From contig NZ_CP092712.1 in NCBI RefSeq assembly GCF_023983475.1, forward strand, positions 1,178,001-1,242,000: a stretch of 64,000 nt of DNA. The letters run 5' to 3'. Made by a program: the position numbers and the translations under genes. This stretch comes from Aliivibrio fischeri ATCC 7744 = JCM 18803 = DSM 507 (GTDB lineage: Bacteria > Pseudomonadota > Gammaproteobacteria > Enterobacterales > Vibrionaceae). Positions within the stretch are counted from its first letter, which is position 1, and the number at the start of each line of letters is the position of its first letter. A model generated the notes under the pieces. It was given only the letters and a program-made list of their open reading frames with translations. It was not told the origin of the DNA and made no database searches. Of this stretch, positions 53,843 through 63,216 are shown one piece after another.

Positions 53843-54913
53843 ATGGCTGAAAATGGGCCTCGTGAAGAAATCGCAAAGGTTGTATCTTCTGATTTGCTAA
53901 GTATTTTTAAATGGGAACAATATGGACCATATGATCAAGATTTCCCATGTAGAAAGCAAGATAAGCATTTAGACAAGGAAAAAAAACAAAAACATACACA
54001 TCCTGTTGATGTGGTTTTTGGCTATAAAGACCCTTATAGCAATAAGAACGTTCTTTTTAATACTGATTTAAAAAGTTACGGTAAGGGGTCAATAAGCCCT
54101 ACGAAGATAGAAGAAGCTTTAACGTCTCTGGCTAAGACTATAGATTGCGCAGAAAATAGCTCACACTGGCAAGCAAAATATCTAATTCCTGCCGGTGATT
54201 TTGAAGTCCGAGGCTTGTTGTTTGTTTATAACCATGATAACCAATACCAGAAAGGTTTTTATGATTTTTTCTATCCGCCAAAGCGAGAGAAAGGTCAAAA
54301 AGGTCAACAACCTAAGCCTGTTCAACTTTCAAAGATACCTGTACCTAAAGATAAAAAATTACACTTCGTTGAACCACTTCAGATTAACTATTGGATGACA
54401 ATCGTCTCCGATATTAACGATATGATTCGTCATAGTACGTTTCCGAAAACTGAATTTGGATTTTATTACCCAGAGTTGACGTTCCACAAGGTTGTTTCTT
54501 CAGAGAAGTACCTCCCTGCAACTATTGAAATGCTGTCATCTCCTTTTATTATCATCAAACACGATGAGGTGTATGACATTGTTGGTGGTAAAATTAAATC
54601 CGTCTATGATCCTGGTTACGTTGTTTACTACAACCGAGATGCAAACACTGATAATGAGTTTCTATACCTTTTGGATCTGCTATCAAAGTATCAACTATTA
54701 AATGCTGAAAATAAAATTCGATTAAAAGTACCACATACTGGAACTAGTGGCTCAGCTCGCTCGCATTTTAATCGGGCACTAGAAAAGTATGCTCATGAAT
54801 GGGGGTACGACGAAGAAATGAAGAAGAGACTCGATATTAAGTTGGAGTTGATTCCTTATAAGATTGAGTTCTATAACTCAGAAGATATTGGTTGGAAGGG
54901 TGTTCATGCATAA
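53843..54913 (+). CDS. Putative PD-(D/E)XK-type nuclease of a three-gene operon
   Basis: This is a 356-residue soluble protein. I see a nuclease-like core: H-P-V-D56-V-V-F-G-Y, about 18 residues, then L-F-N-T-D75-L-K77-S-Y-G. This fits the D-x(n)-(D/E)-x-K active site of PD-(D/E)XK enzymes, where 'VDvv' and 'EiKsy' strands pair. The remainder has no motif I recognise. The ATG at 53843 is preferred over 53813 because AAGG lies upstream and the longer start adds only ten hydrophobic residues. It overlaps the next gene by 8 bp. Compact overlap, unknown partners and position beside a bacteriocin module suggest an antiphage or anti-plasmid role (inference). Confidence 0.6.
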   Translation: MAENGPREEIAKVVSSDLLSIFKWEQYGPYDQDFPCRKQDKHLDKEKKQKHTHPVDVVFGYKDPYSNKNVLFNTDLKSYGKGSISPTKIEEALTSLAKTIDCAENSSHWQAKYLIPAGDFEVRGLLFVYNHDNQYQKGFYDFFYPPKREKGQKGQQPKPVQLSKIPVPKDKKLHFVEPLQINYWMTIVSDINDMIRHSTFPKTEFGFYYPELTFHKVVSSEKYLPATIEMLSSPFIIIKHDEVYDIVGGKIKSVYDPGYVVYYNRDANTDNEFLYLLDLLSKYQLLNAENKIRLKVPHTGTSGSARSHFNRALEKYAHEWGYDEEMKKRLDIKLELIPYKIEFYNSEDIGWKGVHA

Positions 54914-56027
54914 AAATTATCTTTATAGCGTTACGGATAAAGCTTTATTTGACGCACTTAATACATCGAAGATTAATAACTCTGAACTAAGGGACTTATT
55001 CTTGTCTCGGGGCGTAATCATATCGACCGAATCTAAAAGAGAAGAGCTTGCGCTTGAGTTTTCTAAATATAATCACGATTACTACGACCATCAAAGAATT
55101 GCTTCGGCTATGGGTGTGGTGCAGCGTAAAGAAAAAACGACGACGAGCGATTATGTCACTGAGGTAGAGCAAGAGTCTTTGGAAACGACGTTAAACGTTC
55201 TTAAGAAGCAAATTACCGAAGAAAAGGATTTATGTATCTGGCATGAAGACGAAAATGGTAATTTTATTGTTGATATCACGTATGAAACTCCTGATTACAC
55301 TAAGTCTGATTTTAAGCAAATTGTTAAAAAAGAAGCGACTATTACTATCGAGAAAACGGGCTCTGGTTACACGGTAAGATATCCGGACAATCCAAAGGTA
55401 AAAGATTATGAAAGAACGATTCGAGAGTCTGTCGCATTAATTGCAGAAGAAGCAGGTCAGGAATTTGACTCTACTCGTATCAATTTGGCATCTATTGATG
55501 ATCCCTCTGCTAGAACTAGTTTTTTCCAAAAATTGCTTTACAGAATGAGTGGGTTTCAGCCAATAGATGTAACGGACGTTTATGTGTTCCACCCGAAGCC
55601 AACAGATGATGAAAAAGATAAATCTGGGGATTCTGGCATTCACATTAGCAGAGCTTCCTTGAAGGGTGAGGGTGTACTTCAATCGGATGAGCTTCAAGAT
55701 TTCTATAGTCGTGGTTTTTATATATCCAAAATTAGGTGGAAGTTTGAAGAGCAACTAGTGGGTTCGGACATCTATGTAATGGAAGCAATGTTCGGTAAAC
55801 CAGAAACTTTTGAGGATTTTTCTTACATAACAAGAGGGAAATTCAAATATAAAAGTAAAGGTGAATATAACAAAAATCCATCTAAATTGGATAAAGTAGA
55901 AGAGCTACGAATATCTAGACTCATCGAAGACACTGCGCGTACAATAGTCGATGAAATCTTAGAAGAAACTCTAGGGGAGGGCGAAAATGAGTCGTCAGAG
56001 GCTGAAGTTACTACTGATAAACAGTAA
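54906..56027 (+). CDS. Unrecognised protein, second gene of the three-gene operon
   Basis: This is a 373-residue charged soluble protein I do not recognise. Its N-terminus (about 1-60) is alpha-helical: L-F-D-A-L-N-T-S-K-I-N-N-S-E-L-R-D-L-F-L-S-R-G-V-I. The pattern looks like a small winged-helix or SAP-like fold, but that is a guess. Beta-rich stretches I-T-Y-E-T-P and A-T-I-T-I-E-K-T-G-S-G-Y-T-V follow, with a long helical and Lys/Glu-rich end. There is no signal peptide or membrane helix. The start at 54906 overlaps the nuclease gene's stop (ATGCATAA), a sign of translational coupling. The third gene begins inside its last 41 bases. Confidence 0.7.
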   Translation: MHKNYLYSVTDKALFDALNTSKINNSELRDLFLSRGVIISTESKREELALEFSKYNHDYYDHQRIASAMGVVQRKEKTTTSDYVTEVEQESLETTLNVLKKQITEEKDLCIWHEDENGNFIVDITYETPDYTKSDFKQIVKKEATITIEKTGSGYTVRYPDNPKVKDYERTIRESVALIAEEAGQEFDSTRINLASIDDPSARTSFFQKLLYRMSGFQPIDVTDVYVFHPKPTDDEKDKSGDSGIHISRASLKGEGVLQSDELQDFYSRGFYISKIRWKFEEQLVGSDIYVMEAMFGKPETFEDFSYITRGKFKYKSKGEYNKNPSKLDKVEELRISRLIEDTARTIVDEILEETLGEGENESSEAEVTTDKQ

Positions 56028-56682
56028 AAAAAACGTACCAGAAATACTGTCCAAATTAAGACAACAATCTGATGAGCAGCATGACTTTACATTTCATAGC
56101 GTTTCACTGAGCGAATCGGATGCACTTTATGCTACGTATTCAGAAAAAGTTGAGTTTAGCGATGAAGCTTATGATCAATTTGGTAATGTTATCGATGAAA
56201 TATCATATGTTACTTATCGGAACATTAGTTTTCATGTTGAGGTTCTTGATACGAATAAGCTACTGATGGTGATTTATAATTCACCTAAGTCGATACGAAC
56301 TTTTTTAGACTGTTTTTCGAGACTTTTTGATTTTCAGGTAGGGTTTAGTAATCCAGAACTAAATTTAAAGTTATTTAAAAGCGTACTCGAAAGTGACCTT
56401 AGCGCCAAACTTGAAGGCACTGGAAAAGTAAAAGTTAGTCGTGTCGTGATAGATAAAGCGGCAAAAGCTACTATCGAAATAACGAGCATAAAAGACGCGT
56501 TTAAATCACTAGAGAAACTGATAGAAGGAAAGGTATATAAATTAGATAAGCTCAGTAGCTCAATTTATGTTGATGGCCAAACAGTTGACTTTGAACTTTC
56601 CAAAACATGTAGTTTAACGGTTAGAGATAGGAGTTTGAGTTATATTTTGCCATCAATCAAAAATACTCTCATAAATCAATAA
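55987..56682 (+). CDS. Unrecognised protein, third gene of the three-gene operon
   Basis: This is a 231-residue soluble protein with no recognised domain. It alternates predicted helices and strands (S-Y-V-T-Y-R-N-I-S-F-H-V-E-V-L, L-L-M-V-I-Y-N-S-P-K-S-I-R-T-F-L) and has two near-repeats of the shape 'K-x-x-K-A-x-x-E-I'. It has no signal peptide or membrane segment. The start overlaps the second gene by 41 bp, and GGGGAGG lies six bases upstream. It is the last gene before an inverted repeat that looks like a terminator, so the operon is complete with three genes. Confidence 0.7.
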   Translation: MSRQRLKLLLINSKKNVPEILSKLRQQSDEQHDFTFHSVSLSESDALYATYSEKVEFSDEAYDQFGNVIDEISYVTYRNISFHVEVLDTNKLLMVIYNSPKSIRTFLDCFSRLFDFQVGFSNPELNLKLFKSVLESDLSAKLEGTGKVKVSRVVIDKAAKATIEITSIKDAFKSLEKLIEGKVYKLDKLSSSIYVDGQTVDFELSKTCSLTVRDRSLSYILPSIKNTLINQ

Positions 56683-56710
56683 TTGCTTAATTAAAGGCAG
56701 TAAAGAAAGA

Positions 56711-56757
56711 TGATAACCCAACTGATAATTGATATTGATATTGGTTGGGTTGTTATC
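56711..56757 (+). terminator. Imperfect inverted repeat after the three-gene operon
   Basis: TGATAACCCAAC pairs with GTTGGGTT(GTT)ATCA, with a 3-base bulge. No long T run follows, so terminator strength is uncertain. Confidence 0.45.
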
Positions 56758-56844
56758 AAATCCATCAGGTTAAGAATGTTTTTGACTACCGTACAGGTGT
56801 CAGGGGTGTCACGTTCTTCCATTCAAATACTAAAATAATTCTGA

Positions 56845-57810
56845 TTATTCACCTAACACACCCAAAGCCCTTAATTTAAGCCCCTCAGTATACCCATTTA
56901 TCTTCCAATGCTCTGGGCTCCAGCCTTTTACAAAGCGATGGAAATCAGCCCATGCGATGCAATACAGAGGTCGCCATTCTGCTTCTATCTCAAGGGCTGT
57001 TTCTAATTGGTTTTCCCCTAATGCGTGTTTGATTTGCTCAAAGTAGTGGTCGAGTAGTTCGCTCTCAAGCTCTGCGCATTTTTCTGGGGGAATACAACTA
57101 CTGATAAATAAAATCACATCCTTCATGCCGCAGCCTTTTCCTATGTATTGGAAATCAACCGCAGCAACGTGTTTTCCATCTTCAGAAAAACAGAAGTTCG
57201 CTAATTTAGCATCACCATGTACAAGGGTTTGATAGCGGGTATTTTTAAGTGTTTGATCAATCTTAAGCGCAGCGTTTTTTAATGGTAAATCTGTTAAGGC
57301 TTCAAGCTCATCAGGGCGCGTGTCTAAATGCCAATAAGTACCCGTTTCCCATAATCCTATTGGCTGTGTGTCTAAGTGCTCGATATGAAAATACGCCAGC
57401 CAAGTTAAACAGGCTTTGGCTTCGTCTAATGATACGTCGGTTTTTACCAGAGGAAAGCCAGCGGTCGCCAGATCTTCAAGTACTAACACGAGCTCATTAT
57501 CACGTTGCTCCACGTATAAACAACAGGGTACAGGGTTATACAGTGACACTGAGTTGGCATAATCTTGATACCAGTTAAGTTCCACTTGGTATGAATCAAG
57601 TTTACGTTGATGCGAGCGATCCGTATTCCAACCTCTAGGATGCACTTTAGGTTTTGGTAACGTGATTTGTTTGACGATAACCGAGGAGGTAGGAGCATTG
57701 CGTAAATGCAAACGCACCAATTCCCCATAACCGCCCCACAAGGTTTGTAGCGTATCAGTCTGAGTAATTGATGCGTTTTCGAAACCCGAAATACGTGATA
57801 AATCAAACAT
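56845..57810 (-). CDS. Aminoglycoside-phosphotransferase/ecdysteroid-kinase-like protein
   Basis: This is a 321-residue kinase-fold protein. The catalytic loop is [13 protein letters not shown] and the metal-binding motif [10 protein letters not shown]. An N-lobe Lys occurs in S-S-V-I-V-K-Q-I. The H-G-D-x-x-x-x-N and D-F-Q-Y pattern is that of APH, choline kinase and ecdysteroid-kinase-like families; F-Q-Y in place of F-E-Y favours the last. The substrate is unknown, and antibiotic resistance should not be assumed. It marks the right border of the accessory region and runs toward it. Confidence 0.82.
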   Translation of the reverse strand: MFDLSRISGFENASITQTDTLQTLWGGYGELVRLHLRNAPTSSVIVKQITLPKPKVHPRGWNTDRSHQRKLDSYQVELNWYQDYANSVSLYNPVPCCLYVEQRDNELVLVLEDLATAGFPLVKTDVSLDEAKACLTWLAYFHIEHLDTQPIGLWETGTYWHLDTRPDELEALTDLPLKNAALKIDQTLKNTRYQTLVHGDAKLANFCFSEDGKHVAAVDFQYIGKGCGMKDVILFISSCIPPEKCAELESELLDHYFEQIKHALGENQLETALEIEAEWRPLYCIAWADFHRFVKGWSPEHWKINGYTEGLKLRALGVLGE

Positions 57811-57844
57811 GTCGAGTTCCTTTATTTATCTAGCTTAATCTAGA

Positions 57845-58303
57845 TTACTTATGGTTTGAGAAGTTGTCGCCTTTTGCCATGCGATCGTACATGATCACGT
57901 TTACCGCAGCCGCAAGGTTCATACATCCATTGGTTGGTACGTAAATCGTTTCACGACAGAAATCGGTGATCTCTTTTTTCAGCGTACCATCTTCAGGGCC
58001 AAAAATGTAAAACGCTCGTGGTGGGTGCTTGTAATCTGGCAGTGGTTTTGCGCCTTCAATCAAATCAACGGCCACAGGCACGCAATCTAGAGGAACGATG
58101 TCTCTTAGATCTTCAACACCGATTAACGGTAGGTTTAAATGCTGACTTTTTGTATCCGTACAAAACTGCTTAGCAATGTCATAACGCTTCCCTGTGTAGA
58201 ATACAGAGTTTACGCCATAGCAACCCGCAGCGCGCATTACAGAGCCTACGTTTTCAGGTGTTTTTGGATTTACTAAACCAATACAAGAATAGCCTTTAGT
58301 CAT
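57845..58303 (-). CDS. SpoU/TrmH-family RNA 2'-O-methyltransferase
   Basis: This is a 152-residue single-domain SPOUT methyltransferase. Motif 1 is P-E-N-V-G-S-V-M-R-A-A-G-C-Y-G, motif 2 F-Y-I-F-G-P-E-D-G-T-L and motif 3 P-T-N-G-C-M-N-L-A-A-A-V-N-V-I-M-Y-D-R, which build the trefoil-knot SAM site. The start at 58303 begins the fold directly (T-K-G-Y-S-C-I-G-L-V-N-P); the longer frame to 58435 adds an unrelated hydrophobic stretch. It methylates ribose in tRNA or rRNA; which site is not clear. It is divergent from a NYN-domain gene. Confidence 0.88.
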   Translation of the reverse strand: MTKGYSCIGLVNPKTPENVGSVMRAAGCYGVNSVFYTGKRYDIAKQFCTDTKSQHLNLPLIGVEDLRDIVPLDCVPVAVDLIEGAKPLPDYKHPPRAFYIFGPEDGTLKKEITDFCRETIYVPTNGCMNLAAAVNVIMYDRMAKGDNFSNHK

Positions 58304-58397
58304 TTTTACCGTCTTTCTCTTACAAAATTTGCGCGAAGTATACCTAAATTGATGCCATTCATATAGACTCATTAGAGAATTTCCTAAGAGAATGATT

Positions 58398-58871
58398 ATG
58401 AAAACAGTAGCAATTTTGGTTGATGTGCAAAACATCTATTACACCACGCGTGATGTTTACCAACGTCATTTCGATTACAACACATTATGGGCAAAAGTAA
58501 CCGAAGGAAGAACCGTGGTGGGAGCGAACGCTTATGCTATTGCCCGTAGCGACGATAAACAAAAGCAGTTTCATAATATTCTTCGTGGTATTGGTTTTGA
58601 TGTTAAGTTAAAACCCTTTATTCAGCGTCGTGATGGCTCGGCAAAGGGCGATTGGGATGTAGGGATCACCCTTGATGCCATTGAACTGGCTGAGCAGGCG
58701 GATATTGTGGTTTTATTGTCTGGTGATGGGGATTTTGATTTACTCATTAAGCGAATTCAGTCACGTTTTAATAAAGAAGTTGAAGTGTATGGCGTAGCAG
58801 ATTTAACTGCTAATTCACTCATTGATGCGGCAGATCGCTTTATTCCAATTGAAGATAATCTATTGTTATAA
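58398..58871 (+). CDS. NYN-domain (LabA/DUF88) putative ribonuclease
   Basis: This is a 157-residue PIN-like protein. It has the first acidic residue in A-I-L-V-D-V-Q-N-I-Y, then W-D-V-G-I-T-L-D-A-I-E and V-V-L-L-S-G-D-G-D-F-D-L-L-I. These are the conserved acidic clusters of LabA/NYN nucleases. Family members are thought to cut RNA; a few act in RNA turnover. The ATG at 58398 is preferred to 58392 for spacing from AAGAGA. It is divergent from the SpoU methyltransferase gene, and a shared RNA-related theme is possible. Confidence 0.86.
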   Translation: MKTVAILVDVQNIYYTTRDVYQRHFDYNTLWAKVTEGRTVVGANAYAIARSDDKQKQFHNILRGIGFDVKLKPFIQRRDGSAKGDWDVGITLDAIELAEQADIVVLLSGDGDFDLLIKRIQSRFNKEVEVYGVADLTANSLIDAADRFIPIEDNLLL

Positions 58872-59034
58872 AACAGATTATTTATTGTAGGTCGTTGTGT
58901 TAAGTAATCTGTAATTGAGATAATTATCATTCTACGCCTTTCGACTCCTACTTTATTTTATAGAATGGGGAGGAGGGCAACGAAAAACGGCCTTTTTATA
59001 ATTGGCTCACATCATAAAAAAGGATAATAATGAA

Positions 59035-60417
59035 ATGAGTCAAGCAACACAGCAGCATTCCGATCCGGTTCCTATCGTGAGTAACGTGATACTTCACGCT
59101 TTTGATTGGAGCTATCAACGAATTACTGAACAAGCTGAATTAATTGCTCAATTGGGCTATCGCTCAGTGCTTGTTTCTCCTGCCATGAAATCTCTTAACT
59201 TGCCATCTGGAACTAAGTGGTGGCAGCGTTATCAACCTCAAGATTACCGTTTGATTGATAACCCTCTTGGCGATACGTTTGACTTTAAACGCATGGTTGA
59301 ACGTTTAACTGAGCTTAATATTTGGGTTTATGTGGATGTGGTGTTTAATCACATGGCCAACGAATCGGATATTCGAGCTGATTTAGAATACCCAAATCAA
59401 TGGGACAGAGAAGACTACGTTAAAGAGCCTGAAAAGTACGAGGCATTAACTTTATTTGGTGATTTATCTGAGCCTCTGTTTACTGAGAACGATTTTGTTG
59501 AAGCGTTTGGTATTGAGAATTGGAATGACAAATGGGAAGTGCAGAACGGACGTATTTCAGGTGGTCCACACGATCCCGGTTTACCGACATTAGCCGATAA
59601 TGAACACGTTATTGCACAGCAACGTGCGTATTTAAAAGCGTTAAAAGCCATTGGTGTGAAAGGTTTTCGGATTGATGCCGCAAAGCACATGAGTCTTGAG
59701 CATCTTGAGAAAGTGTGGGACGAAGAGATCACGCATGATATTCATATCTTTGGTGAGATCATTACTGATGGCGGTGCAACAAAAGAAGAGTACGAAACCT
59801 TTTTAAGCCCATATTTACAAGAAACCAAATTAGGTGCTTATGATTTCCCTCTGTTTAATACGTTGTATCAAGCGCTAGAGGGAGAAGGGTCATTAACAAG
59901 CCTGATAGACCCGTATATTTACGGTATGGCGCTTTCTCCATTACGTGCAATTACCTTTGCTACCACTCATGACATTCCTAATAACCAGGTGTTTCAAGAC
60001 CTTGTGATGTCTGAAGAACACGAATGGCTAGCTTATGCGTATCTGTTTGGACGTGATGGTGGCATTCCGCTTATTTACTCAGAGTATGAGATCAGTGGAT
60101 TTAAAAATACGGAAGGTAAGCCACGCTGGAAAGATGAGTGGTGCTCTAAACGCATGACGCAATTGATTGGGTTTTATCATGAGATGTATGGCGAAACTCA
60201 AACGCAAGTTGAAGCCAGTGACGAGCACTTGGTGTTTGCACGAGGCGAGCGTGGTTTAGTCGCTATCAATAAATCTGATCATAATATTGAAGTGAATGTC
60301 GCGGTTAAGGCGGATATTGTTTGGTTAGAGCATACTTCTCAAACTTATCATGCACCGCAGCAAGGGAATTTGCGTTTCTTTATTCCTGCAAAATCGTATT
60401 TGCTGTTTTCTCGTTAA
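59035..60417 (+). CDS. GH13 alpha-amylase-family glycoside hydrolase, cytoplasmic
   Basis: This is a 460-residue protein with all four GH13 regions: I, V-Y-V-D-V-V-F-N-H; II, G-F-R-I-D-A-A-K-H (catalytic Asp); III, I-F-G-E-I-I-T (catalytic Glu); and IV, F-A-T-T-H-D-I-P-N-N. A short C-terminal beta domain follows. There is no signal peptide, so it acts on intracellular glucans or imported oligosaccharides. The ATG at 59035 is chosen with AGGA about ten bases upstream; an upstream TTG frame adds only a few residues. It ends at a bidirectional terminator. Substrate specificity cannot be set from sequence. Confidence 0.93.
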   Translation: MSQATQQHSDPVPIVSNVILHAFDWSYQRITEQAELIAQLGYRSVLVSPAMKSLNLPSGTKWWQRYQPQDYRLIDNPLGDTFDFKRMVERLTELNIWVYVDVVFNHMANESDIRADLEYPNQWDREDYVKEPEKYEALTLFGDLSEPLFTENDFVEAFGIENWNDKWEVQNGRISGGPHDPGLPTLADNEHVIAQQRAYLKALKAIGVKGFRIDAAKHMSLEHLEKVWDEEITHDIHIFGEIITDGGATKEEYETFLSPYLQETKLGAYDFPLFNTLYQALEGEGSLTSLIDPYIYGMALSPLRAITFATTHDIPNNQVFQDLVMSEEHEWLAYAYLFGRDGGIPLIYSEYEISGFKNTEGKPRWKDEWCSKRMTQLIGFYHEMYGETQTQVEASDEHLVFARGERGLVAINKSDHNIEVNVAVKADIVWLEHTSQTYHAPQQGNLRFFIPAKSYLLFSR

Positions 60418-60444
60418 TCGTTAGTTTTTAGAGCAAAATGTAAT

Positions 60445-60475
60445 AAAAAAGGTGGATAATTTATCCACCTTTTTT
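60445..60475. terminator. Bidirectional terminator between GH13 and chemoreceptor genes
   Basis: AAAAAAGGTGGATAA / TTATCCACCTTTTTT forms a strong stem with flanking A and T runs. Confidence 0.9.
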
Positions 60476-60502
60476 GTTTGTTACATTGCTCATCTAAGAT
60501 AA

Positions 60503-62494
60503 TTACACTTTAAATTGATGCACGATATCACTTTGCTGATGAGCCAGTTCATTTAATGTTTGGCTTACATTAGCAATGTCGTTCATCGCTTCTTGGTTAT
60601 TTTCTGCAATGTGGCTGATGTCTTCTAAGCTACGTGCAATCTCAGTTGTTGTTGCACTTTGCTCGTTCGCCGCTTGAGATATGTGATTACTCATGTGGCT
60701 GATCTCTTCAATTAAGTTTTGGATCATCACCATCGCATTATTGGCTTCGTTGGTTTGAGTAACGCTTTGCTGCATATCTTCAACACAGCTTTCAATCACT
60801 GTCGTGGTGGTTTTTGAACTTGATTGAAGGTTAGCAATCATCACTTCAATTTCAGAGGTCGACTTGGCTGTACGTTGAGCAAGAATGCGAACTTCATCAG
60901 CAACAACCGCAAAGCCACGGCCTTGTTCGCCGGCACGAGCTGCTTCGATAGCCGCATTAAGTGCCAGTAGGTTGGTTTGCTCAGCAATGTTATTAATCAC
61001 ATCCAAAATTGAGCCAATCTCGCTACTTACTTTCTGTAGATTTGATACGGCTTGTACTGATTCATCCAAACGAGAAGAAAGCTGCTCAATGGTCTCTAAG
61101 TTGTTTTTCATGACTTGTTGACCGTGTTCAGAAGCGGCTTCTACTTCTTGTACTTTTAGCAGTGAGCTTTCTGAACTTGATGCAACTTCAACAACCGAGT
61201 GTTCCATCTCTGTCATTGCCGCTGCAACGCTTGTGGTTTGTTCACGTTGGTTTAGCAGTTGTTGTTTCGCTTTTTCTGCGGTTGCGTTGTTATTTTGCGC
61301 CACTTCAGTCAGTTCGTCAGATGCACCACTTAACTGAATTAAAACTTTCTGTAGGTTGTCAGCAAGGGTATTAATATGACGAGATACACGGCTAAATTCG
61401 GTGTTTCGTTTGGTTTCAATACGCTGAGTCATATCTCCAGAGGTTAATGACTCTAGGATCTTAAGCATGTTTTGTAGTGGGGTACGAACTGATGTCGCTA
61501 TATTAAAACCAATAAAGGTTGCTAGCAGAGAAACAACCACACCCAGTGCAATCCCTTTATAAAGGCTCTGTTGGTAAATGGTGTCTGCTTGTTGCAGTGA
61601 GTTTTGTAAATCTTGGTTTGCCAATTGATTAAATGAGGTAAGCAGGGTAATGGCTTTATCAATTTGCTGAGCAAGGTTTGAGATGTTGGTGTATAACGCA
61701 TCATTAGCCGTTAGGTAGGCAAAGTGAGTATTTAGAATCCCTTCTTTTTGTCCTACTTCAGCGCTGAATTGTTTTACTGAATCATCAAATGTGCCTTTTA
61801 GCTCTGGCAATTGGTTTGCTAGCCCACGGTAAGCGTAGTTTAGATGCGTAACTGCTTTTTTGTTTTGATTAACAGCTTTATTAACCAATGCGATATCGTT
61901 ACTTGCTAATGCATCCGAAGTAATAAGCTCTGCGTCTTCTAGTTTCACGAAGTAGCTTTTCGCCATCATCTTAACAGCGATACTTTCTTGGTCATTAATG
62001 TATTCTTTCATGCGTACACTTAACTCAGTGTAAAGACGCTGAAAGTTACGGATCGCTTGTTGTTTTTCATCTTCAGCCGTTAGTAGGGCTTGGTAGTTAT
62101 CCATTGCTACTTTTGCTTCATTAAAATAAGCGCTTTCTATTTTAGCCAGTTCTGAACGTTGTTGTGCGCCCGTGTTTTTTTGTTGAGCGGTATTAATAAG
62201 TTGCTTAAAGGTATTTTTAAATTTGGTTTCTGCAACAGAAAATTGCTCACGAGCTTGCTGCATTTGAATAGGATCGCGAGTAGTAAGGAAATCTTTAAAT
62301 GACTTATCAGCGGCAAGCAAGGAGACGCTTGTTTCGTTTGATAAGCTCACTAAAGGCATGGACTCTGAAGAGACAGATTGCATCTGTTTGTGAATATTGC
62401 TCGTTCCGTTGAGCATTAAGATAACCGTCGTAATAAATAGGATAACAATTAAGGAGAATCCTGCGTACATGCGACGAACTACCGAACTGTTCAT
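60503..62494 (-). CDS. Methyl-accepting chemotaxis protein, long helical sensor domain
   Basis: This is a 663-residue chemoreceptor. It has TM1 near 10-30 and a long all-helical periplasmic region (~35-315) consistent with a helical bimodular (HBM-like) sensor. TM2 is near 317-337, with a HAMP domain after it and a signalling tip [28 protein letters not shown]. The start at 62494 has GAGAG upstream; the longer frame adds six residues. HBM receptors often sense organic acids, but ligand prediction here is a guess. It is monocistronic. Confidence 0.92.
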   Translation of the reverse strand: MNSSVVRRMYAGFSLIVILFITTVILMLNGTSNIHKQMQSVSSESMPLVSLSNETSVSLLAADKSFKDFLTTRDPIQMQQAREQFSVAETKFKNTFKQLINTAQQKNTGAQQRSELAKIESAYFNEAKVAMDNYQALLTAEDEKQQAIRNFQRLYTELSVRMKEYINDQESIAVKMMAKSYFVKLEDAELITSDALASNDIALVNKAVNQNKKAVTHLNYAYRGLANQLPELKGTFDDSVKQFSAEVGQKEGILNTHFAYLTANDALYTNISNLAQQIDKAITLLTSFNQLANQDLQNSLQQADTIYQQSLYKGIALGVVVSLLATFIGFNIATSVRTPLQNMLKILESLTSGDMTQRIETKRNTEFSRVSRHINTLADNLQKVLIQLSGASDELTEVAQNNNATAEKAKQQLLNQREQTTSVAAAMTEMEHSVVEVASSSESSLLKVQEVEAASEHGQQVMKNNLETIEQLSSRLDESVQAVSNLQKVSSEIGSILDVINNIAEQTNLLALNAAIEAARAGEQGRGFAVVADEVRILAQRTAKSTSEIEVMIANLQSSSKTTTTVIESCVEDMQQSVTQTNEANNAMVMIQNLIEEISHMSNHISQAANEQSATTTEIARSLEDISHIAENNQEAMNDIANVSQTLNELAHQQSDIVHQFKV

Positions 62495-62799
62495 GTTGTA
62501 TCTCTCTTTCATCTAAAAGGGTATTAAGAGTGTGCAATGATGACTTTTTTGCTTGCGAGTCTTAAAATGGTTACAGTGATTATTCATAATATGATTAACA
62601 CGTCACACAAATTGCGACCTTGTCTATAAAATTAACAATAACTGTTAAAATTTTTACATAATTTCGGGTGACTTCTCTGTTTGGGTTTTAGATGATTGCT
62701 TTTACTATTTCTCAAGTGATTGTTTTTGAGCTATTTGTAACGCATACTAAGTGAAAGTAAAAAATAAAATAGAATTCTGGGTATTATTGGAGGCGCTTC
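62495..62799. other. Divergent intergenic region between chemoreceptor and hinT
   Basis: About 305 bp, AT-rich. GGAG lies upstream of hinT as its ribosome site. No operator or RNA gene could be supported. Confidence 0.45.
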
Positions 62800-63150
62800 A
62801 TGGCTGAAGAAACAATTTTTAGTAAGATTATTCGCAAAGAAATTCCTGCGGATGTGGTATATCAAGATGATTTAGTTACGGCTTTTCGCGATATTAATCC
62901 AAGAGCGCCAAGCCATGTATTAATCATTCCTAATAAATTGATCCCTACTACGAATGACGTAGAGCCAGAAGATGAATTGGTAATGGGACGTTTATTTACT
63001 GTGGCTAGAAAAATTGCACAAGAGGAAGGCATTGCTGAAGATGGTTACCGTTTAATCGTTAACTGTAACCCTCATGGCGGTCAAGAAGTTTACCATATTC
63101 ACATGCATCTAGTTGGCGGTCGTCCTCTAGGTCCAATGCTACTAAGCTAA
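62800..63150 (+). CDS. hinT: HIT-family purine nucleoside phosphoramidase HinT
   Basis: This is a 116-residue HIT protein. The histidine triad appears as Y-H-I-H-M-H-L near residue 97, and the N-terminal [12 protein letters not shown] is typical. It hydrolyses AMP-lysine-type phosphoramidates in the cytoplasm. Length and pattern match E. coli HinT (119). The next gene, a lipoprotein of COG3014 type, follows 66 bp later, an arrangement known from Vibrionaceae chromosomes. Confidence 0.95.
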   Translation: MAEETIFSKIIRKEIPADVVYQDDLVTAFRDINPRAPSHVLIIPNKLIPTTNDVEPEDELVMGRLFTVARKIAQEEGIAEDGYRLIVNCNPHGGQEVYHIHMHLVGGRPLGPMLLS

Positions 63151-63164
63151 TAGATATCATATAG

Positions 63165-63195
63165 AGGCTCCTGTTTTTTGGAGCCTTACTTTTCT
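63165..63195 (+). terminator. Weak terminator-like hairpin after hinT
   Basis: GGCTCC (63166-63171) pairs with GGAGCC (63180-63185), followed by a T-containing run. Confidence 0.5.
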
Positions 63196-63216
63196 AACGA
63201 TGAGTTTCTTATAATA

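Noticed and set aside
56845-57810. Kinase-like gene as an aminoglycoside resistance determinant
   Set aside because: Only the generic APH fold is visible (H-G-D-x4-N, D-F). Family members near choline or ecdysteroid kinases are common and not resistance genes.
58919-58931. GATAATTATCATT as a Fur box upstream of the GH13 gene
   Set aside because: It has only about 13 matching bases of a 19-bp consensus in AT-rich DNA and no iron-related gene follows.
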